Assembly (NCBI GenBank): GCA_027577415.1
Contig: JANBQS010000653.1
Coordinates: 1-14,057, forward strand
DNA length: 14,057 nucleotides
From: Coemansia sp. RSA 922
Taxonomy: Eukaryota; Kickxellomycota; Kickxellomycetes; Kickxellales; Kickxellaceae
Direction: 5' to 3'
Of this stretch, positions 8,694 through 14,057 are shown in pieces. Under the pieces are notes generated by a model. That model did not search any database. It saw nothing but the letters and a program-made list of their open reading frames with translations, and was not told the DNA's origin. Within the stretch, counting starts at the first letter, position 1. Every line of letters begins with the position of its first letter. Made by a program: the position numbers and the translations under genes.

Positions 8694-8713
8694 TGGTAGC
8701 CTCCTAGCTACCA
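8694..8713 (+). other. Hairpin in the 3' region of gene B
   Basis: TGGTAGC (8694-8700) and GCTACCA (8707-8713) form a perfect 7-bp stem with a 6-base loop, 60 bp after the stop codon. The stem matches the inverted repeat after gene A. A similar but weaker TAGC/GCTA structure follows gene F at 13052-13063. Confidence 0.45.
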
Positions 8714-8803
8714 CTCATTTGTTGAAGTCGCTTCAAGCTATAGATTGTAAAACATTTTTTCTAATGGTAATTACATGCACTCTGGCAATATTTTTACGAC
8801 ACA

Positions 8804-8809
8804 AATAAA
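8804..8809 (+). terminator. Putative polyadenylation signal of gene B
   Basis: AATAAA lies 171 bp after the stop codon, followed by AT-rich sequence. The distance resembles that of the AATAAA after C (102 bp) and E (265 bp). Confidence 0.45.
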
Positions 8810-8890
8810 TAATATAAAACCTGTTAGGAATAATGTAAAGTAAAAAGCTTTAACATCTTGTAGTTTGTTCATTTATCTTGCATTTGATTT

Positions 8891-8908
8891 GAGAGAGAGA
8901 GAGAGAGA
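8891..8908. repeat. (GA)9 microsatellite
   Basis: Nine uninterrupted GA units lie between the 3' end of gene B and a possible gene relic. Confidence 0.95.
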
Positions 8909-9035
8909 ATGTGTGAGTGGACAATAAAGTGAGCAATATTGTTTAGTATCACCGATATCAACTCCCAATTCACATCACAAAAGACATGTAGCTCGATTTG
9001 CTTGATGTGTTATGAAAGGGCGATTTTTGGGGTGA

Positions 9036-9146
9036 ATCAAAGATGTGATATTGTCCGGGCAAAATACTACTTTAGAATATGGAGATGCAACTATTGAAGG
9101 CTACAAGTGCGATGTCTGGCTAAAGCTATGGCCAAAGACGGACTAA
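9036..9146 (+). pseudogene. Possible 3' relic of another array gene
   Basis: A 36-codon open stretch begins directly after an in-frame stop (9033-9035) and ends at TAA (9144-9146). Its last residues include Y-K-C-D-V-W-L-K-L-W, close to the C-terminal Y-D-V-W-V-L of B and the V-V-Y-I-V-K-L of A, and like them it stops soon after the motif. There is no upstream helix or start codon, so if real it is a 5'-truncated remnant comparable to C'. The match is short and could be chance. Confidence 0.3.
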
Positions 9147-9550
9147 TGACGCCTAGCAGTTCACATACCCTACGGGCTACTACTACAACTGTGGATTGGT
9201 GGTTCATTAAAATTTGTTGCCATAGTATTTTAAGTTTTGGAGACAAATATTCTAGGGTTTTTGTCCTGGCTACTTCTTTACTCAACATTTTTATGACATA
9301 ACAAAGAGCTGATCAACTTTAGAATCGTGTTGGGTGGCTGTTTAGAGAGACTAGTATGTACCTCAAGCTCTATTACTTGTGTCATGAATGTCTGCAGCTA
9401 TCAATCTGACAGCTCTTAGTAGGCACTGTTATTTGAGCTCCATGTTTGTCATGACGGGGCAACTTAGCAATCATGTCGACATAGGTACGTAATATGGATA
9501 GGTGCATGACAGCATTATCAGACATCTTCCAGCTTTTCTGTCAAAGAAAC
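9147..9550. other. Intergenic DNA before the C promoter
   Basis: I see no gene, hairpin or repeat that I can support in this stretch; the composition is mixed, with no long low-complexity tracts. Confidence 0.5.
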
Positions 9551-9681
9551 CACGTGGCTTTACCTGGATGCAGTCACGCTCTTCAAAGGGTACAAAGGCA
9601 GTCATCAGGCTCCTACAAGGCAATCAACAGCAGCCAAGGAAATTATATCCACATACCCTTGTATGCCATTTGGGTATAAAA
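9551..9681 (+). promoter_or_regulatory. Promoter of gene C
   Basis: It contains E-box CACGTG (9551-9556), two CAGTCA elements (9571 and 9599), TACAAAGGCAGTCAT (9591-9605), which matches the block before A and B, then CAATCAAC (9621-9628), one base off the array octamer. TATAAAA (9675-9681) lies 54 bp beyond that variant octamer and 119 bp before the ATG. Confidence 0.55.
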
Positions 9682-9793
9682 ATAAAGAAAGACACTGCTC
9701 TTTTTTATATCCCTCCTCCTCATCTTCTCCACAAGCTAAATTTTTTTACTTTATTTTTACTTTTCACTACTACAAGCCGAGACTAGCCAAACC

Positions 9794-10081
9794 ATGAAAG
9801 TTAGCTGCATAATACGCGGATCAGTTAAGGAAGAAGAGCTTGGCGAAAGAGTGATTAATGTGCTTGGTGAGGAAGTGGATGTTGCGACACTAAAGAAGAC
9901 AGTTTCTGAACTATACAAATACGTTGTTGGAACAGTTGCATTACTAAACGAGATCAACATTTTTGATTGTAAACCGCTTGAAGACAATGTTCTCATTTCG
10001 AAGGACAAGAAGTATGTTGTTTGGGTGTCCTACAGTGTACCAACGCATACCTGCACTGGCTGTTGCCTCTATAGACATTAG
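9794..10081 (+). CDS. Gene C: small array protein, 95 residues with an extended tail
   Basis: No named family is recognised. The start is the first in-frame ATG after the TATA box. The layout is strand K2-V-S-C-I-I, a polar loop, V19-I-N-V strand, helix V28-D-V-A-T-L-K-K-T-V-S-E-L, strand T47-V-A-L-L, then S69-K-D-K-K-Y74-V-V-W77-V. The truncated copy C' stops three codons after the same W-V, whereas C continues for 15 residues (81-95, Cys-rich: C-T-G-C-C). The DNA for those residues aligns with C' sequence lying after its stop, so the tail probably arose by loss of a stop codon, although the reverse change is possible. No signal peptide. The fold is inferred as beta-grasp-like; function unknown. 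Confidence 0.65.
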   Translation: MKVSCIIRGSVKEEELGERVINVLGEEVDVATLKKTVSELYKYVVGTVALLNEINIFDCKPLEDNVLISKDKKYVVWVSYSVPTHTCTGCCLYRH

Positions 10082-10140
10082 GGTTAGGTGTAGCAGGTAC
10101 CTGTGACAGGACTCATTTTAATGTAGCACATATTTTTTAG

Positions 10141-10400
10141 CTCTTCACTTTGTGTATCATGTTGTACATGAATTCTGACATAAATAAATACATAAATTTA
10201 CTGCAAACTTGGTTTTGTACGGCCACTAAAGTTGCTGAAAAGCACGTAGACAATTAGAAAATTAAGGCATGTGAGATTCGTTAATTGACAGTCAACGCGA
10301 TGACGTAAGGCCATTGAATTGGAGCTCTGAATAATTGTCAGTCAACGCCAGCGTGACATCTCACATGATGCTCTCTAAAAATATCTCGATGATTGCAGAC
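10141..10400 (+). repeat. Conserved spacer, copy 1 (partner 11159-11418)
   Basis: By hand alignment, these 260 bases match 11159-11418 with five substitutions and no gaps, at a constant offset of 1018. All five differences fall between 10213 and 10254, and the last 146 bases are identical. The tract covers the AATAAA signal of C (10183-10188), two CAGTCAAC octamers and a TGACGTAA site. Similarity drops abruptly after 10400, and coding sequence on either side is far more divergent. Confidence 0.95.
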
Positions 10401-10476
10401 ACATCATGTGTTTTTTGGAAGGAGTGCCAGTCAACAGTATCGAGGGCGGAAAGATGAAAATATCATGGGTATAAAA
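10285..10476 (+). promoter_or_regulatory. Promoter of gene D with three octamers
   Basis: CAGTCAAC occurs at 10289-10296, 10339-10346 and 10428-10435. The first lies in a perfect palindrome, TTGACAGTCAA (10285-10295). TGACGTAA, a bZIP-like site, is close to it at 10300. CATCATGTG (10402-10410) precedes the third octamer, as it does before gene G. TATAAAA (10470-10476) is 42 bp downstream of the third octamer and 109 bp before the ATG. Confidence 0.65.
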
Positions 10477-10492
10477 GAAGAGGCATTAGGGC

Positions 10493-10525
10493 TATGGTGT
10501 TGGCCAGTGCACTAAACATTTTTTA
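10493..10525 (+). other. Short ATG-initiated frame upstream of gene D
   Basis: ATG at 10493 opens a 10-codon frame ending in TAA at 10523-10525. It lies only 23 bp after the start of the TATA box, so it may fall upstream of the transcript start and never be translated. In E the matching ATG (11513) is in frame with the gene, because that stop is missing. Confidence 0.3.
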
Positions 10526-10578
10526 AGCACACACACCTACATTTTTATTTTTTGCCAGATTGCTTGACAACAACTATA

Positions 10579-10869
10579 ATGACTACCACTATTGAGAAAC
10601 CGGTCGTTTATGCTTTGGCCCATTATGGCAAAGATGAATTTAGCTATGGACCACGCCCTGTTGCACTGATGAAGAAAACTGTAGGAGGACTGATGACAGC
10701 CCTAGAAAGTTCAAAGGCTATAGGAGCTGTTACAAAGGTAACCAAGAACCAATTGAAGGAAGAAGATGGGCTTAAACCTGAAGATGAATTGAAGAATGAC
10801 GAAGTATGCTTTGCGTGGAAGGACGGTAAAAGCATAACTGTTATAATAGGGGGCTTGGACTGTAATTAA
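10579..10869 (+). CDS. Gene D: small array protein, 96 residues, paralogue of E
   Basis: This is a paralogue of E with the same length and about 45% identity (43 of 96 positions, no gaps). The layout is strand V9-V-Y-A-L-A, then G24-P-x-x-V-A-L, helix K32-K-T-V-G-G-L-M-T-A-L, strand with T55-K-N, charged linker (58-74), and the strongly conserved A79-W-K-D-G-K-S followed by V-I-I. This terminal motif also appears in G (F-A-W-N-K-A-G-K-R-I-I-V-V) and, more loosely, F. The ATG at 10579 matches the E start; the upstream TTG frame is ignored. No signal peptide or membrane helix. The stop codon shares one base with the ATG of the open frame leading into C'. Function unknown. Confidence 0.72.
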   Translation: MTTTIEKPVVYALAHYGKDEFSYGPRPVALMKKTVGGLMTALESSKAIGAVTKVTKNQLKEEDGLKPEDELKNDEVCFAWKDGKSITVIIGGLDCN

Positions 10870-10898
10870 TGCCAACATTTTGGATATGTAGTGAGAAT

Positions 10899-11057
10899 AT
10901 GTCAGGACTGATAATATATATTGTCAGGCCAGTTGCGCTACTAGATAAAAGTGCAGAGCCTAATGATAGTCGTTTCATTTCCCAAAACTCCATTCCTGAA
11001 GACAATGTTCCCATTTCTAAGGATAAGAAGTATGTTGTTTGGGTAGTCTACAAGTAG
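10899..11057 (+). pseudogene. C': 5'-truncated copy of gene C
   Basis: From about 10914 the sequence aligns in frame with gene C: Y-I-V-R-P-V-A-L-L matches C's Y-V-V-G-T-V-A-L-L, and the C-terminal E-D-N-V-P-I-S-K-D-K-K-Y-V-V-W-V differs from C at one residue. The first 40 or so residues of C, including the first strands and most of the helix, are missing. The 5' end lies just after gene D, so D's 3' flank was joined to the middle of a C copy. ATGs at 10869 and 10899 would allow a short protein, but it has no core promoter of its own, and at best it could be read from the D transcript. It marks the breakpoint of the tandem duplication that produced D and E. Confidence 0.6.
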
Positions 11058-11158
11058 CAAGCCATACCTACAGTGGCTGTCACATCTAGAGATATTTTGG
11101 TTAGGTGTAGTAGGCACCTGTGATAGGACTTATTTTTATATAGCACATATTTTTTTAG

Positions 11159-11418
11159 CTCTTCACTTTGTGTATCATGTTGTACATGAATTCTGACATA
11201 AATAAATACATAAATTTACTGCAAACTTGGTGTTATACGGCCACTAAAGTTGCAGAAAAGCACATAGACAATTAGCAAATTAAGGCATGTGAGATTCGTT
11301 AATTGACAGTCAACGCGATGACGTAAGGCCATTGAATTGGAGCTCTGAATAATTGTCAGTCAACGCCAGCGTGACATCTCACATGATGCTCTCTAAAAAT
11401 ATCTCGATGATTGCAGAC
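11159..11418 (+). repeat. Conserved spacer, copy 2 (partner 10141-10400)
   Basis: This is the second copy of the 260-bp tract, following C' and preceding gene E. It retains AATAAA (11201-11206) and two octamers (11307-11314, 11357-11364). Downstream of 11418, the region corresponding to D's third octamer has changed to CAGTCAGT. Confidence 0.95.
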
Positions 11419-11495
11419 ATATCGCGTGATTTCTGGGAGGATCTCCAGTCAGTAAAATTGAGGGCAATAAAGCAATGATGTCATGGACATAAAAT
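11303..11495 (+). promoter_or_regulatory. Promoter of gene E, proximal elements partly decayed
   Basis: The two distal octamers (11307 and 11357) are intact. The proximal octamer is altered to CAGTCAGT (near 11445), D's CATCATGTG is degraded, and the TATA box reads CATAAAA (11489-11495), 114 bp before the ATG. E may therefore be expressed more weakly than D, or differently. Confidence 0.55.
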
Positions 11496-11602
11496 AAAAA
11501 GGTATTTAAGCTATGGTGTTGGCCAGTACACTCGAATTTTTATTTTTTTTAAGCACACACACCTACATTCTTTTTTTGCCCTATTGTTTGACAGCAACTA
11601 TA

Positions 11603-11893
11603 ATGGATATCACTACTGAGAGGAGGGTTGTTATTGCCATGGCCTATTTTGGCCAAGATATATTCAGTGATGGACCACACACTGTTGCGCTGGCAGAGAA
11701 AACTATCAGAGGATTAATGGCTGCTCTAGCAACTTTGAAAAATGTAGGATCAGTTAGCATAATAACAAAGAATGATGTCGACATTAAGGCTAAGCTTGAA
11801 CCAGATTATGTAGTAGATAATGGAGATAAGTACTATGCGTGGAAGGATGGTAAAAGCATGCTAGTTATAATAGCTGATAAAGACCAGACTTGA
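11603..11893 (+). CDS. Gene E: small array protein, 96 residues, paralogue of D
   Basis: E has the same length and layout as D: V9-V-I-A-M-A strand, G24-P-x-x-V-A-L, helix to L-M-A-A-L, T55-K-N, variable linker (58-74) and Y-A-W-K-D-G-K-S with V-I-I. Conserved residues concentrate in these framework motifs, and differences in the linker and the solvent-facing ends. An upstream in-frame ATG at 11513 would add 30 residues that resemble a signal peptide. However, D has a stop in that stretch, the ATG lies only 24 bp after the TATA-like box, and the added residues come from T-rich leader, so I chose 11603. Function unknown. Confidence 0.7.
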   Translation: MDITTERRVVIAMAYFGQDIFSDGPHTVALAEKTIRGLMAALATLKNVGSVSIITKNDVDIKAKLEPDYVVDNGDKYYAWKDGKSMLVIIADKDQT

Positions 11894-12425
11894 TGCTAAG
11901 GTTGTGTTGAAACCCTGAGTGAGTACGATTAATGGTAGTATACGAATACCTGATTAATACAACGTTCTGAATAGCACCAACTTGACAAGCATAAATATCA
12001 TGTATGTAGATGCTTGTCTAGTACATTCTTGACTATGTTTGCGAATGGTATGTATCTATTATGTGCATGTTTGTATGTCAAGCATGTCATTCAAGTAGAG
12101 AATGCCTTTAGTTTTTGAATAGTGTTTCAGACATTTATAGCAACCAGTTTACAAACAAATAAAACTGGTCATTTACATTTTTGCATTTGAGCAAGCAAAA
12201 AAAAAAAATGCAAGACAAGAAGGGATGTGTTTCAAACAAGAAGAAGACAGTTCGCCTACTTGACAGATGGTTCAAAAAAAGGGGGGGGGGTTTGCCCACT
12301 TTCACAGAAAGCTTAAAGCATTTTTTTATTCGAATTGGTGAAAGGGGAAAAGGGGGAGGAGAGGCAGTTTGTTTCTTTTTTAAAAAGAGAAAGATTCTTC
12401 AAGAGCTTACAGCCAATGATTTTGG
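11894..12425. other. Intergenic DNA between E and the F promoter
   Basis: There is no supported gene. An 80-codon frame from ATG 12208 crosses A-, G- and T-runs, lacks the array motifs and has no core promoter, so I do not call it. A run of ten G's lies near 12283. The polyadenylation hairpin of E is listed separately. Confidence 0.5.
12143..12169 (+). terminator. Hairpin presenting the E polyadenylation signal
   Basis: ACCAGTTT (12143-12150) and AAACTGGT (12162-12169) form a perfect 8-bp stem. AATAAA (12158-12163) begins in the 11-base loop and runs two bases into the second arm. A stem-loop displaying the hexamer could help define the 3' end of the E transcript. Confidence 0.4.
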
Positions 12426-12543
12426 CACGTGTAAAGTCTTGTTCCTTTGAGAGCTTTCCCAAGCTTTGGAGGGAAAAGTGCCACAGTCAACGCTTTCCCC
12501 CCAAAAAACCCCCCAAAGAAGAGAAAAGAAAATAGGCATAAAA
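12426..12543 (+). promoter_or_regulatory. Promoter of gene F
   Basis: E-box CACGTG (12426-12431), CAGTCAAC (12484-12491) and CATAAAA (12537-12543) occur in order. The octamer-to-box distance is 53 bp and the box-to-ATG distance is 103 bp, both typical of the array. A CT-rich tract follows the box. Confidence 0.6.
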
Positions 12544-12639
12544 AGGGATTGGCCATGGGGCGGTGGTGCCTGTCTCTTTTTTTTTCTCTCTCTCTCTTTC
12601 TCTCATTACTATTCAACACCCCCATCTTTCTCAACCTAT

Positions 12640-13020
12640 ATGCCAGTAGATTCAATGAACACAAGTAAAAACTCGTCTAGCACAACTCTGGGCACACATA
12701 CACTAGTCTACGTATATACTACTGTGAGTGAAAATCCACAGCGAGAGGAGGTCGGTTTTCAAGGCAATAGTGTGGGTGAATTGCTGGAGTTTCTAAAGGA
12801 AAGAAAGCTTGCAGATGAAAATTCAATAGTATTCAAGGAGGATAATTCCAAAAACGAACTGAAATTGAATGTTGCTGATTTTGTATCGGAGATCTGTAAG
12901 GGCAATAATGGACTGAAACTTGGGCCAGGGGACAAGATGGAGGGTGGTAAATTTTATTTCATTAGCATAGGTGATAAATATGTAGTCGTTAAAGTGGTCG
13001 TATTCGATATGTCAAATTGA
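12640..13020 (+). CDS. Gene F: small array protein, 126 residues
   Basis: This is the most divergent member that still shows the array layout. After a Ser/Thr-rich N terminus (1-20) come strand T21-L-V-Y-V-Y, helix S44-V-G-E-L-L-E-F-L-K, strand N61-S-I-V-F-K, then L94-G-P-G-D-K-M-E-G-G-K-F-Y-F-I-S and G111-D-K-Y-V-V-V-K-V-V-V. The L-x-P-x-D...G-x-x-Y/F-F segment parallels D, E and G. An insertion around 72-92 makes it longer than D and E. The first ATG after the TATA-like box is at 12640; 12655 is an alternative that shortens the protein by five residues. The frame stays open further upstream, but only through promoter sequence. No signal peptide. Function unknown. Confidence 0.68.
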   Translation: MPVDSMNTSKNSSSTTLGTHTLVYVYTTVSENPQREEVGFQGNSVGELLEFLKERKLADENSIVFKEDNSKNELKLNVADFVSEICKGNNGLKLGPGDKMEGGKFYFISIGDKYVVVKVVVFDMSN

Positions 13021-13329
13021 GTTGTTCAATCAGGTCACAGCCAGGTAGTTTTAGCTCATGCTACATGATTTTCTGTTAGCAATCATGCCCCACTTACAAG
13101 TAGTTTTTATTTTTTATTTTAAAATCCAAAGGTGTTTCCCTAATATATTGGTTAAACGTTTGAAGTTGTTGAGATGTTTAAGGCTGAGTATTGCACTGCT
13201 TCAGCCCATGAGATACTTGAAAATGAGTGAATGGAATACTCCTTTTTTTTTTTGTCGGCTACTTTCTTGTGTTGGCAAAAAAAAATAGGGAGAACCAAGA
13301 TGGCTGTTCCAAAGTCTCATCGGTAATTG
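13021..13329. other. Intergenic DNA after gene F
   Basis: A weak hairpin, TAGC-TCAT-GCTA (13052-13063), recalls the stems after A and B. The rest is T-rich, with no gene and no clear AATAAA. Confidence 0.45.
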
Positions 13330-13416
13330 CATCATGTGGTGTCGAGAGCCCCAGTCAACGACCTTTTGAGCAACAACCTTTTGAGCAAGAAAGCAAAGAA
13401 GAAACTTGGTATAAAA
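13330..13416 (+). promoter_or_regulatory. Promoter of gene G with a 13-bp direct repeat
   Basis: CATCATGTG (13330-13338) and CAGTCAAC (13352-13359) are spaced much as in D. Two exact copies of ACCTTTTGAGCAA (13361-13373 and 13376-13388) follow with a 15-bp period, then TATAAAA (13410-13416). The octamer-to-TATA distance is 58 bp and the TATA-to-ATG distance is 117 bp. Confidence 0.65.
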
Positions 13417-13435
13417 GAGAAAGGAATTGTTTGAA

Positions 13436-13454
13436 GAGGACAAGCGCTGTCCTC
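13436..13454 (+). promoter_or_regulatory. Hairpin near the expected 5' end of the G transcript
   Basis: GAGGACA (13436-13442) and TGTCCTC (13448-13454) form a perfect 7-bp stem around AGCGC. It lies 26-44 bp after the start of the TATA box, where transcription would be expected to begin, so it could cap the mRNA or mark the initiator. Confidence 0.4.
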
Positions 13455-13526
13455 TCTCTCTTGTATTCTTCTTCAGCAGTACTATTATTCTACTAGATAT
13501 TTCAATACTCTTATAAACACTTGAAA

Positions 13527-13943
13527 ATGTCGACTTCTACCCACTACCCTGTCACAGGAAGTACGCGGGCATTTATTTATGATGGGACATTGCCAGAGGG
13601 TGAGGCACTGAAAATACCAAAAATTCGTGGCACTAGAATAGCACACTTGATAGATTGGGTGAGAGATCTTGAGCACTTGAAGGATGTGGCTAAAATTACT
13701 AGCGTGGACAACATAGATGTCACTGCTCTTGATCTAGGACACAAAATGGGCAAGGGCGAGGTGTACTTTGCATGGAACAAGGCTGGTAAGCGTATTATTG
13801 TGGTGACGCGTGGTGACCCTGCTGGCTCAGATAGGGGTATGCCTTTTTACGGAGAGTGTAGCGATGACGGTGAAAAGGAACAGAAAGCTAATAGAGCATG
13901 CCATAAGCAAAGGCATTATTCAGTAGTATTTTTTTTTTTTTAA
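13527..13943 (+). CDS. Gene G: small array protein, 138 residues with a tail of probable UTR origin
   Basis: The core spans about residues 10-96: strand R14-A-F-I-Y, helix R37-I-A-H-L-I-D-W-V-R-D-L, strand V54-A-K-I-T-S, then L70-G-H-K-M-G-K-G-E-V-Y80-F-A-W83 and G88-K-R-I-I-V-V. This matches the terminal motif of D and E closely. Residues 97-138 have no counterpart: they are polar and end in F-F-F-F encoded by a T-run just before the stop, so they look like a 3' untranslated region that became coding. A roughly 50-bp GT...AG stretch (about 13837-13886) could be spliced to end the protein early, but I see no good branch site. The start is ATG 13527, 117 bp after the TATA box. Function unknown. 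Confidence 0.68.
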   Translation: MSTSTHYPVTGSTRAFIYDGTLPEGEALKIPKIRGTRIAHLIDWVRDLEHLKDVAKITSVDNIDVTALDLGHKMGKGEVYFAWNKAGKRIIVVTRGDPAGSDRGMPFYGECSDDGEKEQKANRACHKQRHYSVVFFFF

Positions 13944-14057
13944 ATATAGTGAGCTTAATGACATCATGAAATTGGATCAGGAGATTTGGATTGGGGGGAT
14001 CTTGGATAGCCACACTTTTTGTCTGGTTTTATTTTATTTTATTATTATTTTTCGATT

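Noticed and set aside
12208..12450. 80-codon frame between E and F
   Set aside because: It is rich in Lys and Gly from A- and G-runs, lacks the array motifs, has no TATA box and overlaps the F promoter E-box.
7003..14057. CRISPR-like or bacterial repeat array
   Set aside because: The repeats are promoter motifs at irregular distances with genes between them; there are no uniform repeat-spacer units.

Overview
The window looks like nuclear DNA from an intron-poor fungus. Three long uninterrupted reading frames on the + strand encode a proteasome ubiquitin receptor (Rpn13), a membrane-anchored cysteine synthase of the fungal Mcy1/'cysteine synthase 2' type, and a fungal aminoglycoside-phosphotransferase-like (APH) protein. 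Their start codons follow T/C-rich leaders, several genes are followed by AATAAA, and no operon-like ribosome-binding sites are visible. A low-intron, early-diverging lineage (for example Kickxellomycotina) would fit, but that placement is a guess. All supported genes are on the + strand.

Layout. 1-2092: no supported gene; low-complexity T/C- and A-rich DNA. 2093-7002: three conserved genes (RPN13, MCY1-like, APH-like), each intact and intronless. 7003-14057: a different, more AT-rich landscape holding a tandem array of small genes for proteins of about 80-140 residues. I label them A (7377, start codon lost), B (8382), C (9794), D (10579), C' (10899, truncated copy of C), E (11603), F (12640) and G (13527), plus a faint relic at 9036-9146. 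None has a signal peptide or membrane helix.

The small proteins are very divergent but share a layout: an N-terminal strand, one amphipathic helix, a polar linker, and a terminal pair of strands with an aromatic Y/F-x-W motif, often followed by a G-K-hydrophobic strand. I infer a compact beta-grasp or ubiquitin-like fold, loosely like the header domain of Crinkler (CRN) proteins but without any CRN C-terminal domain. This is inference from pattern only; the function is unknown.

The strongest signal is that these divergent genes share regulatory DNA. The octamer CAGTCAAC occurs nine times between 7003 and 14057, always on the + strand, and I found no exact copy in the first 7 kb. Each gene has a TATAAAA or CATAAAA box 100-119 bp before its start codon. 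In C-G the octamer, or a one- or two-base variant, lies 42-58 bp upstream of that box. D and E also share a 260-bp spacer that is 98% identical while their proteins are only about 45% identical. The array therefore looks like a co-regulated family growing by unequal exchange and local conversion, with coding regions that diversify faster than their promoters.
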